DNA of 64,000 nucleotides from Ceratopteris richardii (taxonomy: Eukaryota > Streptophyta > Polypodiopsida > Polypodiales > Pteridaceae), in contig CM035427.1 in the NCBI GenBank assembly GCA_020310875.1, positions 89,591,350-89,655,349 on the forward strand. The letters are read 5' to 3'. The notes below the pieces were generated by a model. It had not been told where the DNA came from. It did not search any database and saw only the letters and a list, made by a program, of their open reading frames with translations. Positions 10,046 to 21,724 of the stretch are shown here, piece by piece; within the stretch, counting starts at the first letter, position 1, and each line of letters starts with the position of its first letter. A program made the position numbers and the translations under genes.

Positions 10046-11765
10046 TTGGTAAGAGAACAAAAAACTAAAGTACAAGAAGAAATTAAAGATTATATTAAAA
10101 AACTTAAGTCTAGTTCTAACATTCATAATAAAATGGATGAATTATTTAGAAATATGATGTCAGAAACCCAAGGACAGAAAGTAGTTGAAGCAATGCTAAA
10201 AGAAAAAGGGAAATTCACTGGAGTTAACGCAACTAATTATTTAGACGTGTTTGAAGACCTAGCTAAACTACATGGTTTACCAGTAATTAAATGGGTAACA
10301 TTTTTAGTAAGACTTGCAATAGGTTCAACCATTAGTGTAATAGAACCTCATAGTGCAGTTGAGTGGGAAGAATTTAAAAAAAATGCATAAAGAATTTTAA
10401 TTAGAAGATTATAGTCAACACAGTAGGGAAGGGTTTATGAAGTGGCTTAGCACTCCTAAAACCCAAACATCCCTTACACAATTACATGGTGAATTTATGA
10501 AGAGATTTTCACAATTACCAAAGCAAGATAGGACTGCTCTTACACCAGATATAATTCTCTATTTTCTAAAAGTTTTACCTACAGACATTAGAAGTGAAGT
10601 AGAAAGGAGACCAGAGGAACTTGGGAAAAGATATGGTTTAACGGAGGACTGGGCAGTACTAAAACAAGTAGTAGAAGTAGTAGCACAAATGAAACAGAGA
10701 TATTCATTACTATATGATATGAATTTAAGTTTTCCAACAGTAGGTCCAACTACTCAAAATCCTAAAATTAATATAAACTCTAGTACAACTGAACAAGCAT
10801 CAACATCTAAAATTCCTAGTGAGTTATAGTTTGAGATATTATTTAGTAAATTAGATAATATGATGCAGATGCATACGAATATATCTAAGGAAGTGGCTAC
10901 ACTTCAAAACACAGTTCATTCTTTAACTAGTCAAGATAGAACAATTTTAGGTCCTCAGTTTACTCATGCCCCACAAATAAATCCTATGCCTATAGCACCT
11001 TTAATGAATCAACCAGTAGCTCAGAATAATGAACAAAGAGGTGCACCCACTCGACGATGTGTTTGGTGCGACTCCACAGAACATATGTCTTATGCATGTG
11101 AATCTTTAAAAGAGGCAAAAGAAAGAAAACTAGTAATCGATATTGATAAAAAACTATGTGATTACTGCACCCACCTCCCACTAGCTATAAATTGGGGAAA
11201 AGGTGGAATGCAAAAACTATATGAAAATATATCTGAATCACAAAGAAGCTCATCTGAGGTTAGATTAGAATGCGATGAGAGTGATCTAGATGATGAAACC
11301 TCAAATGAAACCAAAAATTATTCAATAGAAGCATTAATAAAAGCTAGAGATGATATAATGAACAAAACAGCATGGAACTCACCTGTAGATCATTTCTCTC
11401 TCTTCTCACATATAGCAAATGTGGAAGAAAAGAGAAAAAGAGATGAAACTCAAGATTTAGATGAAATTAATCAAAGAGTAACTAGAAAACAATTAAGGAA
11501 AGAACCTAAAAATATACAATTTAATGAAAATATAAATTTAGATTCAAATGAGCAGAAAAGAAGAGATATAAGGGAGGGCAAACAACCTGAGACATCAAAC
11601 AAACCTTTAGAATCAAAGCCTAGTGAATTAGATTCAAAGACTAATGAAGAAACGGATAAAAATGAGGGAAAAACAAAGAAACCCAAAAGAATTCCAAAAG
11701 CTATTTTAACTTCAGAACTAGAACAAAAAATGACACAAAAGAAATATTATATGATATGCTTTTAA
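10046..11765 (+). pseudogene. Ty3-type gag with zinc knuckle, one frameshift and one stop
   Basis: It encodes the capsid/nucleocapsid polyprotein. The first piece (10,046-10,390) begins with a TTG; its first ATG is at 10,133. A frameshift near 10,390 leads into 10,437-10,829 (MKWLSTPKTQTSLTQLHGEF), and a TAG at 10,827-10,829 separates this from 10,860-11,765 in the same frame. The last piece carries CVWCDSTEHMSYAC (CX2CX4HX4C, 11,058-11,099), then CDYCTHLPLAINWGKGGM, and a long charged Lys/Glu-rich tail. The GKGGM stretch is shared with the minus-strand gag copies. The fold type resembles gag of seed-free-plant or fungal Ty3 elements, from memory only. Confidence 0.8.
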
Positions 11766-12963
11766 AAAGTCAAGTGACTATGTCACTTGAACAATTATTT
11801 ACTATAGCTAAATTAGAATTTAAAGATAACTTTATTAAAATGATTAAAAGAAAAAGATTTCCATTAAATACTGATACTGAAATGCATGACAATGTAGATG
11901 TATCTCATATTTCTAAAGATTCCTTTTCTCACTCTGATGATGAGGAAGAAAGTGAAGAATACGTTAATAAAAAAATTTTTGTACCAATTCTTCCAGATAA
12001 TATACAGGAAAAATCTGAAAGCAATTATAAAAAGAGTTTTTGGGCCAGGGGAACACCTGAGATCAAAGTAAATTTAGGAGATAGGAAAAATTCATGTGCA
12101 GCTTTAGCTTTACTAGATTCGGGTTCAGAAATTAATGTAATATCAAAAGAATTATATGATAAATTTATATGGCCTATAGATAAACAGCATGGGTGGATTA
12201 TGAGAACAGCAGATAACGGATGTGGTGCACTTCTAGGAGCTTGTGCAAACATTCCAATTTCAATAGGAGGAATAATGAAACTGTTATACTTTATGGAATA
12301 TTTGGAATGAAGGTTTAATGCCTTGAGGATTTTAATGTTTTATGTTTTGATTTAGCAGGTGGAGATCCATGAGGGTATGAACAAGTTCAAGTGTGAACAA
12401 GTGTGAACGCAAGAGGATTTATTCACATACTTTTTGGAGATATTTTTAGAGAATAAGTTATTAGTTATTTTTAGCTATTTTTAGCTATTTTTGTAAATAA
12501 AGCAAAAGCACACTATTTTTAGTGTGGCCCTCATGTATCTTCCATCAAGGACATAATATGAATTACCTATAAATACGCATGCTCTCATGGAGTGTGAGAG
12601 CATGTGTATTTATAGGTAATTCATATTATGTCCTTGATGGAAGATACATGAGGGCCACACTAAAAATAGTGTGCTTTTGCTTTATTTACAAAAATAGCTA
12701 AAAATAACTAATAACTTATTCTCTAAAAATATCTCCAAAAAGTATGTGAATAAATCCTCTTGCGTTCACACTTGTTCACACTTGAACTTGTTCATACCCT
12801 CATGGATCTCCACCTGCTAAATCAAAACACAAAACATTAAAATCCTCAAGGCATTAAACCTTCATTCCAAATATTCCATGTATAACAAAAACATTTCACT
12901 TTTTCATACAAGATAATTGTTCTTATGAAATCATCTTAGGACAACCCTTTATCTGTGAAACTT
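11756..12963 (+). pseudogene. Ty3 aspartic protease, split by palindromic insertion
   Basis: The protease is the retropepsin that matures the polyprotein. The catalytic motif LLDSGSEINVIS is intact at about 12,112-12,147. The frame overlaps the gag end by 10 bases in a different frame; a poly-A run (11,724-11,731) precedes the overlap, and I cannot tell a programmed shift from a mutation. The frame enters the 587-bp palindrome at 12,293 and meets a stop at 12,308. On the far side, from about 12,880, another frame continues with FHFFIQ and then EIILGQPFICET, the C-terminal flap-side part of the same domain. Confidence 0.8.
12293..12879. mobile_element. 587-bp near-perfect palindromic foldback insertion
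   Basis: The sequence from ATGGAATATTTGG (12,293) is repeated in reverse complement ending CCAAATATTCCAT (12,879). The arms are about 285 bases and meet at a small loop near 12,592-12,598. I saw only a few single-base differences and one 10-base unit (AGCTATTTTT) present once more in the left arm. Both arms carry CCTATAAATAC next to the centre. There is no coding capacity, and no clear target duplication. Confidence 0.85.
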
Positions 12964-14322
12964 GAATGGAAACAAAAATAATGGAAGAAGGTTCTACATA
13001 TGCTAGATTTAGATCAAAAGATGATTTACAATCCTTACTAGTAATGACTATTAATCCAAACCATATTAGAAATAGAGAGCAAATTAGGAAAACACCTATC
13101 ATATCACAAGAGAAGATGCACGAGAGTCATCTACCTCTTAGTGATTCTGGAACATACTTTGATCAAAATTTTTACTAGACACCATTGTTGAGCGGGACAA
13201 CAGTGGTAACTGGTTTGAAATCTCGCATAAATGTGTACATGAATTAGAAAGTTTTTCTGTTTATTTTACATCTTCAAAATTACAAATTTTAAATAGTAAA
13301 GATATTCCTAGGAAAATACTAAAAAAACATAAGAAATATTTTAAAGATAAAGGATATATATCTATAAATGAAAATATTGAAAATGTAATTGAAACTTCTT
13401 TTTCTTCTACTTTACTTGAAGAAATTAATGAAACCTTACATGATGAAAAATTATTACAAGTTATTCTTTTAAACTCATTAAATGAATATGATTTAATTTT
13501 AAAATTTGTTTGTGATTTTCATGAAGCTAAAATTAATACAAAGTATAAAACAGTAGATAAAAAAGTGAAACCTGTAGCTCAAGCTTTACCTAAAGGAAGT
13601 GACCAAAAAATAAAACAAGTAGCTAATGATCCCATCTTACGTGATATTTCAAAAATAGGACATAATTTTACTGATGAAACTATTAAATTGATTAAAATAG
13701 GAAATGATGATTCTTTTTTACTGCCTACTGAACATGAATTATTTCGTGAAAACATGGAAAAGCTTTTTCTCTTTATCCTCATGAAATAGGATGTGTTGAC
13801 CCTAGAATAGTATCCTCGATGATTATATTTACCGTAGCTCATATACCTTGGAATCTTTGCCCTATACCAGTTCCAAAGGCTCATTTACCTGAGTTAATGC
13901 AACTGCTTAAGGAGAAGATGCATATGAAAATTTTAGAACCTTCCTCCACACCTTATTCTAATAGATGGTTTATTTTTCCTAAAAATAATGGTAACCTTAG
14001 ATTTATCCAAGACTTACAACCCGTAAATAAAGTTACAATTAGGAATGTAGGAACCGGCCCTATTGTGCGAGAATTTATCGAAGCTTTTGCTGGGCATTCT
14101 ATCTATTCTATGGGTGATTTATATTCAGGTTATGACCAATTCCAGGTTGCTACTGAGAGTAGAGATATTACTACGATTCCAAAAGTAGATGCTATAAATA
14201 AATTATCTAAAACTTGTAGGAACATTAGCGAGGTTAGAAGTTTCTTAGGAGCATGCGTATTTTATGCTATTTGGATTCCGCATTATGCCCATGTAGCTAA
14301 TCCATTGTATGATTTACTTTAA
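12964..14322 (+). pseudogene. Ty3 reverse transcriptase lacking its catalytic palm
   Basis: The N-terminal RT part is readable in pieces (METKIMEEGS, 12,966; KPVAQALPKGS, 13,568). The fingers region at 13,819-14,180 reads HIPWNLCPIPVPKAHLPEL, then FIQDLQPVNKVT and YSMGDLYSGYDQFQVATESR. At about 14,178 it jumps from RDITT straight to PKVDAINKLS, the connection domain, which ends FLGACVFYAIWIPHYAHVANP. In Ty3 RTs roughly 100-120 residues, including the xxDD active site, lie between these two points; they are missing. Several stops also occur between 13,180 and 13,560. Confidence 0.85.
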
Positions 14323-14817
14323 AAAAGTAGGAAATTTAAATGGACTGAAACTCATGTTAAAGCAATGAAGAAATTAAAAATTTTAATTTCTAATGCATAT
14401 GTTTTAAAACGTGTAAATTAATCAAATAATAAACCAATTATTTTAACTGTAGATACTAGTCCCATAGGAATAGGATGGGTAATAGGACAAGATGATAGTG
14501 AGGGAAATAGATACACTATTAGATTTGGGGCTAAAATTTTACATGAAAATCAAAAAAAATTATCTACAAATAAAACGTGAATTATGGGGTTTAGTTATCA
14601 CGTTAAAGATTGATAAGGAGTATTTTATAGTAGCTAATGTAGTAATAGAAATAGATTGTTTACCATTAATAGGAATGATTACTAATTGTTCTTCTCTAGA
14701 TATAGCAATGTTAAGATGGATATCTTATATTAAGTTTATTAATCCTGTTTTAAATCATATTTCTGGAAAAACTAACTCTGTTGCAGATATGCTTTCTAGG
14801 GCTAAGTTTGAAGATGA
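14323..14817 (+). pseudogene. Ty3 RNase H, one frameshift
   Basis: RNase H removes the RNA strand during reverse transcription. The segment LTVDTSPIGIGWVIGQ (about 14,448) carries the first catalytic Asp. A one-base shift near the A-run at 14,551-14,558 moves the frame to RELWGLVITLK (Glu) and IEIDCLPLIGM (Asp). The end NSVADMLSRAK (about 14,780) is the usual RNase H C-terminus ahead of integrase. The second half is continuous with the integrase frame, which is open from 14,492. Confidence 0.8.
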
Positions 14818-16237
14818 TGACATGACTGAAACTGAATTAAATGTGACTAATTATATTTTTGATGTTTATGTGTATGAAAAATTTAATGAAAATGAATATG
14901 AGGGAATTTGGTATGATATAGGATATTATCTTAGCACTTTGAATCAATTACCTGTTTGGTCAGCTAATAGATTTAGAGACATTAGGAAACATGCATTTAA
15001 TTTCTTTCTAAAAGATGGATTTATTTGGCGTCATGCAAAAGAGAAAATTAGATATCCGCAACGTGTTTTAGGAAATAAAAATCTTCAAAATAGAGTTATG
15101 ATAGATATGCATGAAACTCTTTGGGCAGGATATAAAGGTTTCTATGCAACGTATGATAAAATTAGAGAAGCTTATTGGTGGCCTGGTATGTATGTGACTA
15201 TATGTGACATGGTAAGTTCTTGTACTACTTGTCAGGTACATTCGTCAGTTAGACATAGAGAACCTCTGCACCCTACCTATCCTCCTTGTATTCATTACAA
15301 GTGGGTAGTTGATTTAGTGACCATGCCTAAAGGTTTAGATAAGATGAGATATATAGTTTTAGCTAGGGAAGACTTGACTAATCATGTAGAGGGTAGAGCT
15401 CTTCATACTAAAACTACTTATAACATATGTAAATTTTTGTTAGAAGAAGTTATTTCTAGATTTGGCTATGTAGAAGAGATAGTAGCAGATAGGGGTGAGT
15501 TAGATGCTCGTGAGGCTAGAGAATTCTTTAACCATCATGGGATTCGTCTATCTCTCACTACTGCTTATAATTCGAAGTCGAATGGTAAGATTGAACGGGG
15601 TCATCCCTCTATTGTGAAGGCAATTTCTAAGGCTTGCAATGGTGATACAACGCAGTGGCCTAGATTTCCTCCTTTTGCACTATGGGCAGACAAGATGACA
15701 TATACTAGACCTATAGGATTTATGCCTGTAGAACTAATGTACTGTCAGAAGCTGATTTTTCCTATCCAGACCCAGATTATTTCATGGACAAAACTTCCGT
15801 GGAATAATGAGTTGACTCGTGAAGATCTGATTTCGGTTCGGATTATGCAATTAAATCTAGGAAATAAAATGATTGAAGAAGCTGTAAAAAAAGTTAGAGA
15901 ATCACGACTTAAAAATAAAATCTATTTTGATAAAAAGCATAGATTTAGACCTCGTACTATAGAAGTAGATGATTGGGTATTAGTTTATGATAGTACTTTT
16001 GATACTCAGTATGATGCTAGGAAGAAGTTAATTAAAAGATGGTTTGGTCCGTATGTAGTTGTAACTGTATTTGATAATGGTACATTTAATCTTAGAGAAT
16101 TTGATGGTTCTTTATTGAGAAATTTGATTGCAGGGAAAAGAGTTAAACTCTTCAAAAAGAGAAATAATCAAGAATATGAGATTGACGAGATTGATGCTGA
16201 TGATAATGCTGATGAAGATGATGATGATGATGATTAA
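14818..16237 (+). CDS. Ty3 integrase with acidic C-terminal tail, frame intact
   Basis: The frame is open from within RNase H to TAA at 16,235-16,237. The zinc domain reads MHETLWAGYKG ... CTTCQ: the second His of HHCC is Tyr (GYKG where GHxG is usual), while both Cys are present. The core keeps D in KWVVDLVTMP (about 15,309), D in IVADRGELD (about 15,490) and E in SNGKIERGH (about 15,595). A GPY-like module follows (RWFGPYVVVTVFDNGTF, about 16,039; REFDGSLLRNLIAGKRVKLF). The C-terminus is a run of Asp/Glu ending in DEDDDDDD. There is no chromodomain. The core and C-terminal wording resemble fungal-type Ty3 integrases more than angiosperm ones, by memory. Confidence 0.85.
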
Positions 16238-16605
16238 AATATCTGTTTAAAATCACGTGAAAAAGTTTTAATTAAAGATTCTTTGATTTTTTGTGTACAT
16301 GCATGGCATTATTGAATGAGTTAAAAGGATATGTTCAAATTTATTTTAAAAAATCAAGTAGAATTTAAGATGTTAAATATCTGATATATGAACTAAATCA
16401 GATAGTTAAATAGAGATTTTGGAATTGGAAGCTTATGGAAGAAATGGTAGCCTTATTATGAATACATGTATATGCTGAAAATTTTATCCATTAGTAAGTA
16501 GGATTTTTGTATCTTGCTATTTATTCCTTATGAGATCTGACATCTAAAAGATTTAAAAAAATAAAACTTCATACCCGATTAGCATATATGTATGTGTTTG
16601 TAGTT
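16238..16605 (+). other. 3' non-coding region of gypsy element, first part
   Basis: AT-rich with no ORF. It corresponds in reverse orientation to about 31,300-31,700 in the minus-strand relative. Confidence 0.5.
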
Positions 16606-16905
16606 GGTGTGTTATGTTGGGCTAGTAGGCGGGTGGAACAACCTTGGTCGGGTGATCAAGGCCTCACGCTGACGCTAGTTTCATCATAGGCCTAATCTTT
16701 ATGTTGTCATGCACCTGCATGGTTCGGTAGGCGAGTGGAGTTACTCTGGTCGAGCGATCAGAGCCACGAGCTGACGTCGATTTCATGTAGGGCTGACATA
16801 GTTTTGTCGTGTGCTATGCCGGGTTGGTAGACAAGTGGAATAAACTTGGCTGGGTGGACAAGTCCAAGAGTCGCACCCAATTTCGGTATAGGCCGATTTG
16901 TTTAA
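16606..16905 (+). ncRNA. Three tandem ~100-nt hairpin units in gypsy 3' region
   Basis: Three diverged units at 100-102-base spacing each contain a GGTAGGCGGGTGGA-like block followed by an 8-bp stem with a 4-base loop: 16,642-16,661 (loop GGGT), 16,744-16,763 (loop GAGC) and 16,844-16,863 (loop GGGT). The reverse-complement copy in the minus-strand element (31,033-31,255) keeps three stems at 101-102-base spacing, with one compensated pair. It is probably an RNA structure in the element's 3' UTR; function unknown. Confidence 0.55.
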
Positions 16906-17346
16906 AAAATAAATAAAGATCTGAGTTGGGATGAAGAAATAAAGCAAAAGAAAAATGATATGAAAAAAAAAGAAATGAATGGAGAGTCAGACCATAGGAA
17001 ATAAAAGTAGGAGGCATATAATTCTATTAACTGATGAAAAAGTTTTGGTATATGTTGTTATGAAGGATAAGTTACTTATTCCAAGCAAGTTACATGAACA
17101 GGACTATGACACTTATGATTTATTCTTATAAATGCTTCTTTAAATGTGGATTAAGAGATATAACGTGATATTTATATGACTTATATCTACTTTGTTTTTT
17201 TTAAATGATTTGTACTAATCTTTTTAATTACACAAAGTATGAATGCATGATAAAATAAAACTTTGAAAATTTAAAACTTATTTTCAAAAGAATTTGATAT
17301 GTTCCACTTGAATCTGCAGGTTGGCCCATCGGGATGATGTGCAGGT
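16906..17346 (+). other. 3' non-coding region of gypsy element, last part
   Basis: AT-rich with no gene. The last 40 bases (TTGGCCCATCGGGATGATGTG) match the minus-strand relative at 30,540-30,575 in reverse. Confidence 0.5.
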
Positions 17347-17360
17347 TTAGTGGGGGCAGA
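17347..17360 (+). other. Polypurine tract of gypsy element
   Basis: TTTAGTGGGGGCAGA directly precedes the LTR start TGTCGG. The reverse complement TTCGCCCCCACTA at 30,521-30,533 is the matching site of the minus-strand element. Confidence 0.75.
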
Positions 17361-18212
17361 TGTCGGAAAGAATTTGTTACTCTTAAAATATTACTAAAAA
17401 TTAAAAGATTAATTGATTGAAATAATTTTGAATAATTTATGAAAATTTTGACTAATGTATGATTTTAATTTTGCAGGACAAGAAGTTTGATGATTAATAC
17501 AAAGATGTGAAGTATTTATCAAGGTGTTTTCAAATGAAGTTGTGGGCATAGCTTAAAAATTAAGGGTTAGTCAAGGGTTTATCTAAGTTCTGAAAGTTAA
17601 TTGAAGGATATTTAAGTGTTAAATGTAGGTTTTGAACATTTTTTATAGGGTTCAAGGTTAATTAAGGGTTAATTATTAGATCTAGAGGGTTATGGAAGGT
17701 TAGAAGATTAGTTTAAGGGTTAGTTGGGGTTAAAAATCATGGTTTGAAGTTAGTTTAAGGGTAAACATATGGTTAAAAAGGTTAATTAAGTAGGTTTAAG
17801 TCTTTAAATGAGTTAATAAATAGGATAAATATAATAAATGAAACCTTAGCAAATATTTTAATTGTAAATGGTTAATTAAATATGTTAAAAATTTATTTTC
17901 ATTATTAACATTAAGGTTATGGATACATTTAAAATTATTGATGGGTTTAATATGATTTATTCTAAAGGATTGCATTTATTCTAAAGTGATTAAATAAATA
18001 AAAAGGAATTGAAAGGTTGTATTTATTAAAGTCTAAATGGAAGGCCAAGTGAATAATTAATTTGAGTGGTTGAGTGTATTTTTGGAAAATCAAAAAGGAG
18101 AAATTCCCACGCCTTTTTTTAGTTGAGATATGTTGAGTTGAAGAGGAGTAAATGTAGGCTGCATGGATCACTTATCTTAGGGAAAATGTGGGCTACGGTG
18201 GGCTACTCTCAT

Positions 18213-18222
18213 CTATATAAAG
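18213..18222 (+). promoter_or_regulatory. TATA box in gypsy 3' LTR
   Basis: CTATATAAAG, same position and context as 6,278-6,287. Confidence 0.6.
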
Positions 18223-18752
18223 AGGGGAGTCGTATTCACAAGCTCATATGATTTTTCAGGTACTCTATTTTCTCTATGCTCTAGACTATAGTTATTTGTG
18301 CACATATTTCTATGACTATCCTTCTGGCAAGAGGAGAGAGAAGGCCATCTCTCTTGCTTTTGCATTTCATTCAATGTGAAGCAAATTTTTTTGCTTTTAG
18401 TTCAGTTTGTGCAGAGAAAAAAAGTGAGGAGGTCGATGGTTTTTTTTTCCTTTCTTTATTTCTTCCTTTCCTCTCTCATTTCAACCTTTCTTTTTCTTTT
18501 TTCTTCTGCTTCTTTAATGTTATTTCTTTATTCCTTCTCTCCCCTTTCTTTCTCCCTTTCTTCCCTCTCTCTCTGTCCATGGCACAGCAGAACTGTGCAC
18601 ACAGCAAAGAGAGAGAAAGAGATAAGTGAGTAAGTTGTTTTTTATTTTATTATTTTATTTTATTTTGTTCTTTTTTATTTTATTTTTTTAAGTTTCTCTT
18701 TCCCTCCCTCCTGCAGCCAGTCGGCGGGCGCAGACGACCATAGAAGAGAGAG

Positions 18753-18761
18753 AAAGAGAGT

Positions 18762-18823
<62 letters not shown>

Positions 18824-18843
18824 GAAGAGAGAGAGAGAGAGAG
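18753..18843 (+). repeat. (GA)n microsatellite
   Basis: About 90 bases of GAGA with occasional GAAA interruptions. Confidence 0.95.
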
Positions 18844-19659
18844 AAATTTATTTAAATTTTGTTTTTTTTCCTTTTTTATTTATGTTAGTAGTTATATTTA
18901 ATTTCTTTTTTTTATTATATTATGTTTATAAATACTCTATGTTTACTTAATATATAAATTATATGATTATTTTATATATTAATATAAATAGTATTTATTA
19001 AATTTATACTAGAGTTATATGAATTAAATATTTAATTCTGAAAAAGTATATGTATTAATGAATATGTATTTATGTATATGTATTTATATTTGTATGTCTT
19101 AATATATGTATATGTTTTAATATATGTATATGTATGTATGTATGTGTGTATGTTTAATTAGTAAACTATTTAGGATCATTACATTTATATTTTATGTACT
19201 AAGTGTGAATGTTTTCCATTTAATTTATGAGATGCATATGCATTAGGTATGAGATGAATGATATAAATGATTAATGATTATATTATGTATGTTGGTATGA
19301 AATGGAGGGTATGAAGGATGTATGTGTGTGTTTGTTTATCTAAATTGATTTCATATATATGATTTGAATTCCTAAACCTTTTTTATGAGTTTCAGGTTAC
19401 CAAAAGGAGGGTCCATTGAGCCATTATCCCTTATCTTTCTCAAAAATTCCATTATTTTATCTAAACTTCTCCTTATCCATTCACTTATCCTTTCCTTTTC
19501 TTACCCTTTATCCAAGCTTCTTCAACCCTTAGCTTGATAGAAACTTATTAGAAGCATTAAATTCAGTAATGTTTGTGTCCATGTTAGATATTAGTGCATA
19601 TACCCATGAGTAAATGTTAGACATGATAGTGAGTGATAGGCATAATAGGTATGAAAATG

Positions 19660-20900
19660 TTAGTGCATGTTAGATGTTAATGCATGTTAGATGTTAGAAG
19701 TTAGGTAGTGCATGTTAGATGTTAAGTAATGCATGTTAGATGTTAGAAGTTAGGTAGTGCATGTTAGAAGTTAGGTAGTGCATGTTAGATGTTAAGTAAT
19801 GCATGTTAGATGTTAGAAGTTAGGTAGTGCATGTTAGATGTTAGGTAGTGCATGTAAGTGTATGCATGTTATGATCATGTATGCATGTTATGTCATGCAT
19901 GTATGTTATGTATGCATATCATGTATGTCATGTATGTATGCATGTTCATTTATCTTAGTGCATGTTAGTGCATGAATATGTTAATGCATGATAGATGTTA
20001 GTTAGTACTTGCATGTTAGATGTGTTGCATGTAAATGTTAGTGCATGATTAGGTATGTTAATGAATGTTGAATGTATGTTAGTGCATGCATATGTTATTG
20101 CATGTTAGGTGTTCGTAAATTTATGCATAGTTAATGCATGTATAATAGATATTAGTGCTTGCATGTTGTGTGTTTGTGCATGTATGTTCATGCATGTGTG
20201 CTAGTGCATGTGCATGTATGCATGTGTGTATGTTAGTGCATGCATGTTCAAATATGTGTATGTTAGTGCATGCATGTTCAAATATGTGTATGTTAGAGCA
20301 TGCATGTTCGTATTGTATGTTAGTACATGTAAGTTCATGATAGGAATGGTATGTATGTATGTTAGTGTAGTTATGTATGCATATTCATTTATGCATGTAT
20401 GCATATGATTTTGTTTGCATATCATGTTTGTATGTTAGTTCATGTATGTATGTAAGCATGATCATTTATGTTTGTGCATGTATGATCATGCATGCGCATG
20501 TATGTTCATGCATGTGTGTTAGTGCATGAAAGTTTATGCATGTTAGTTAAATGCATCTTCATTTATGTGTATGCATGTTATGTATGCATGTTCATTTATG
20601 CATGTGCATGTATGCATGTGAGTTATGTTAGTGTAATTTATGTTTGCATGTTCATTTATGCGTGTGCATGTATGCATGTGAGTTATGCTAGTGTAATCTA
20701 TGTTTGCATGTTCATGTATGCATGTTCATTTATGCATGTGCATGTATGCATGTGAGTTATGTTAGTGTTATTTATATTTGCATGTTCATGCATGTATGTA
20801 TGCATGTCATGTTATGTATGCATGTTCATTTATGTTAGTGTATGTTATGTCATGCATGTATGTTAGTATGCATGTATGCATGTGATGTATGTTAGCATAT
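19660..20900 (+). repeat. Tandem ATGC-rich arrays of the 3' LTR
   Basis: GTGCATGTTAGATGTTAG units up to about 19,855, then ATGTATGCATG words and units such as TATGTTAGTGCATGCATGTTC (about 20,220-20,300), a local expansion absent from the 5' LTR. Confidence 0.85.
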
Positions 20901-21337
20901 GTAATATGTATGTATATGTATGTTAAAGTGTATGAATTCTATGAATGTATATGAATTATAAGATGTATGCTAAAATAATGTATGAATGAATTATTTTATT
21001 ACAATATGTATGTTAAAATAAATGTATGTAGTTATATATATATGTGTTTAAGAAAAGTTAATTATCTTATATTAAACTAAGTTTTTTAAATATGTTAAGA
21101 TTTAAAAGAGTGTTTAATCTTTTATCAAAGCATACTTATATTTCTCATGTGATTTTTCAGATGATATGCAGCCTTGTTGAAGATGAAGATTTGAAGTGTG
21201 GAAAGAATCTAATTAGCTGAAAATCTATTGTTTAGTTTGTATAGGATATCATTTATAAACAGTGTCTTATAGCTTTGTATAGGAAATCTTTCATTTAAAA
21301 CAGTTTTTATAATATTAATCTATTTGCATTTCATCTT

Positions 21338-21724
21338 ATGTTTGAAGAAGCTTCATCAAGTAGTACCTTTTTACCTCCATCTACATTTGAAATACTATTT
21401 CCTAGACCAGTTGAAGTTAAAGCTAATCAAAATACGGAAATAGAAGAACTTGTTAAAGATAAAATTGTAGAAGAAACTTTGCATTCAAGAGAATTTGATC
21501 GTAGATTATCTAGAACATTACCATTAATTTTCATTGTTCCACCTAGTACTGAAAATAGTGAAGATCTTTTTCCACCATCCATAGCTATAAACACTGATAA
21601 TTTTCAAGTAGATCTAGACATAACAAAAATCATTAAAGATAAAGTAGCTAGTGAGGAATTAATCCAACCATCCTACATAGACGGAGTCCAAAGATATAGA
21701 AACACTTTGCCCTACGGACCTTAG
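21338..21724 (+). CDS. LTR-encoded ORF of 128 codons, function unknown
   Basis: The ORF starts ATG (MFEEASSSSTFLPPS) 177 bases after the acceptor-like site at 21,160, and ends PYGP TAG 92 bases before the LTR end. It is acidic and hydrophilic, with repeated EELVKDKIVEE and KIIKDKVASEEL segments that could form helices. No signal peptide, membrane span or catalytic motif is visible. Its position, upstream of gag and downstream of a promoter, resembles the extra ORF placed before gag in some Tat/Ogre-type Ty3 elements, but I see no sequence link. Being in the LTR, it is duplicated; the 5' copy is broken. Confidence 0.5.
   Translation: MFEEASSSSTFLPPSTFEILFPRPVEVKANQNTEIEELVKDKIVEETLHSREFDRRLSRTLPLIFIVPPSTENSEDLFPPSIAINTDNFQVDLDITKIIKDKVASEELIQPSYIDGVQRYRNTLPYGP

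Larger units (their letters stand above)
18260..21160 (+). other. Intron-like segment in 3' LTR
   Basis: Flanked by CTCATATGATTTTTCAG (18,243-18,259) and CTCATGTGATTTTTCAG (21,144-21,160). Donor CAG/GTACTC and acceptor TTTTTCAG/ATG are kept. It is about 450 bases longer than the 5' copy because of extra ATGC-rich units. Confidence 0.55.

Noticed and set aside
16606-16905. tRNA genes suggested by A-box-like TGGTCGAGCGA and GGTTCGGTAGG words
   Set aside because: No cloverleaf with acceptor and anticodon arms can be drawn; spacing and order of the boxes do not fit a tRNA.
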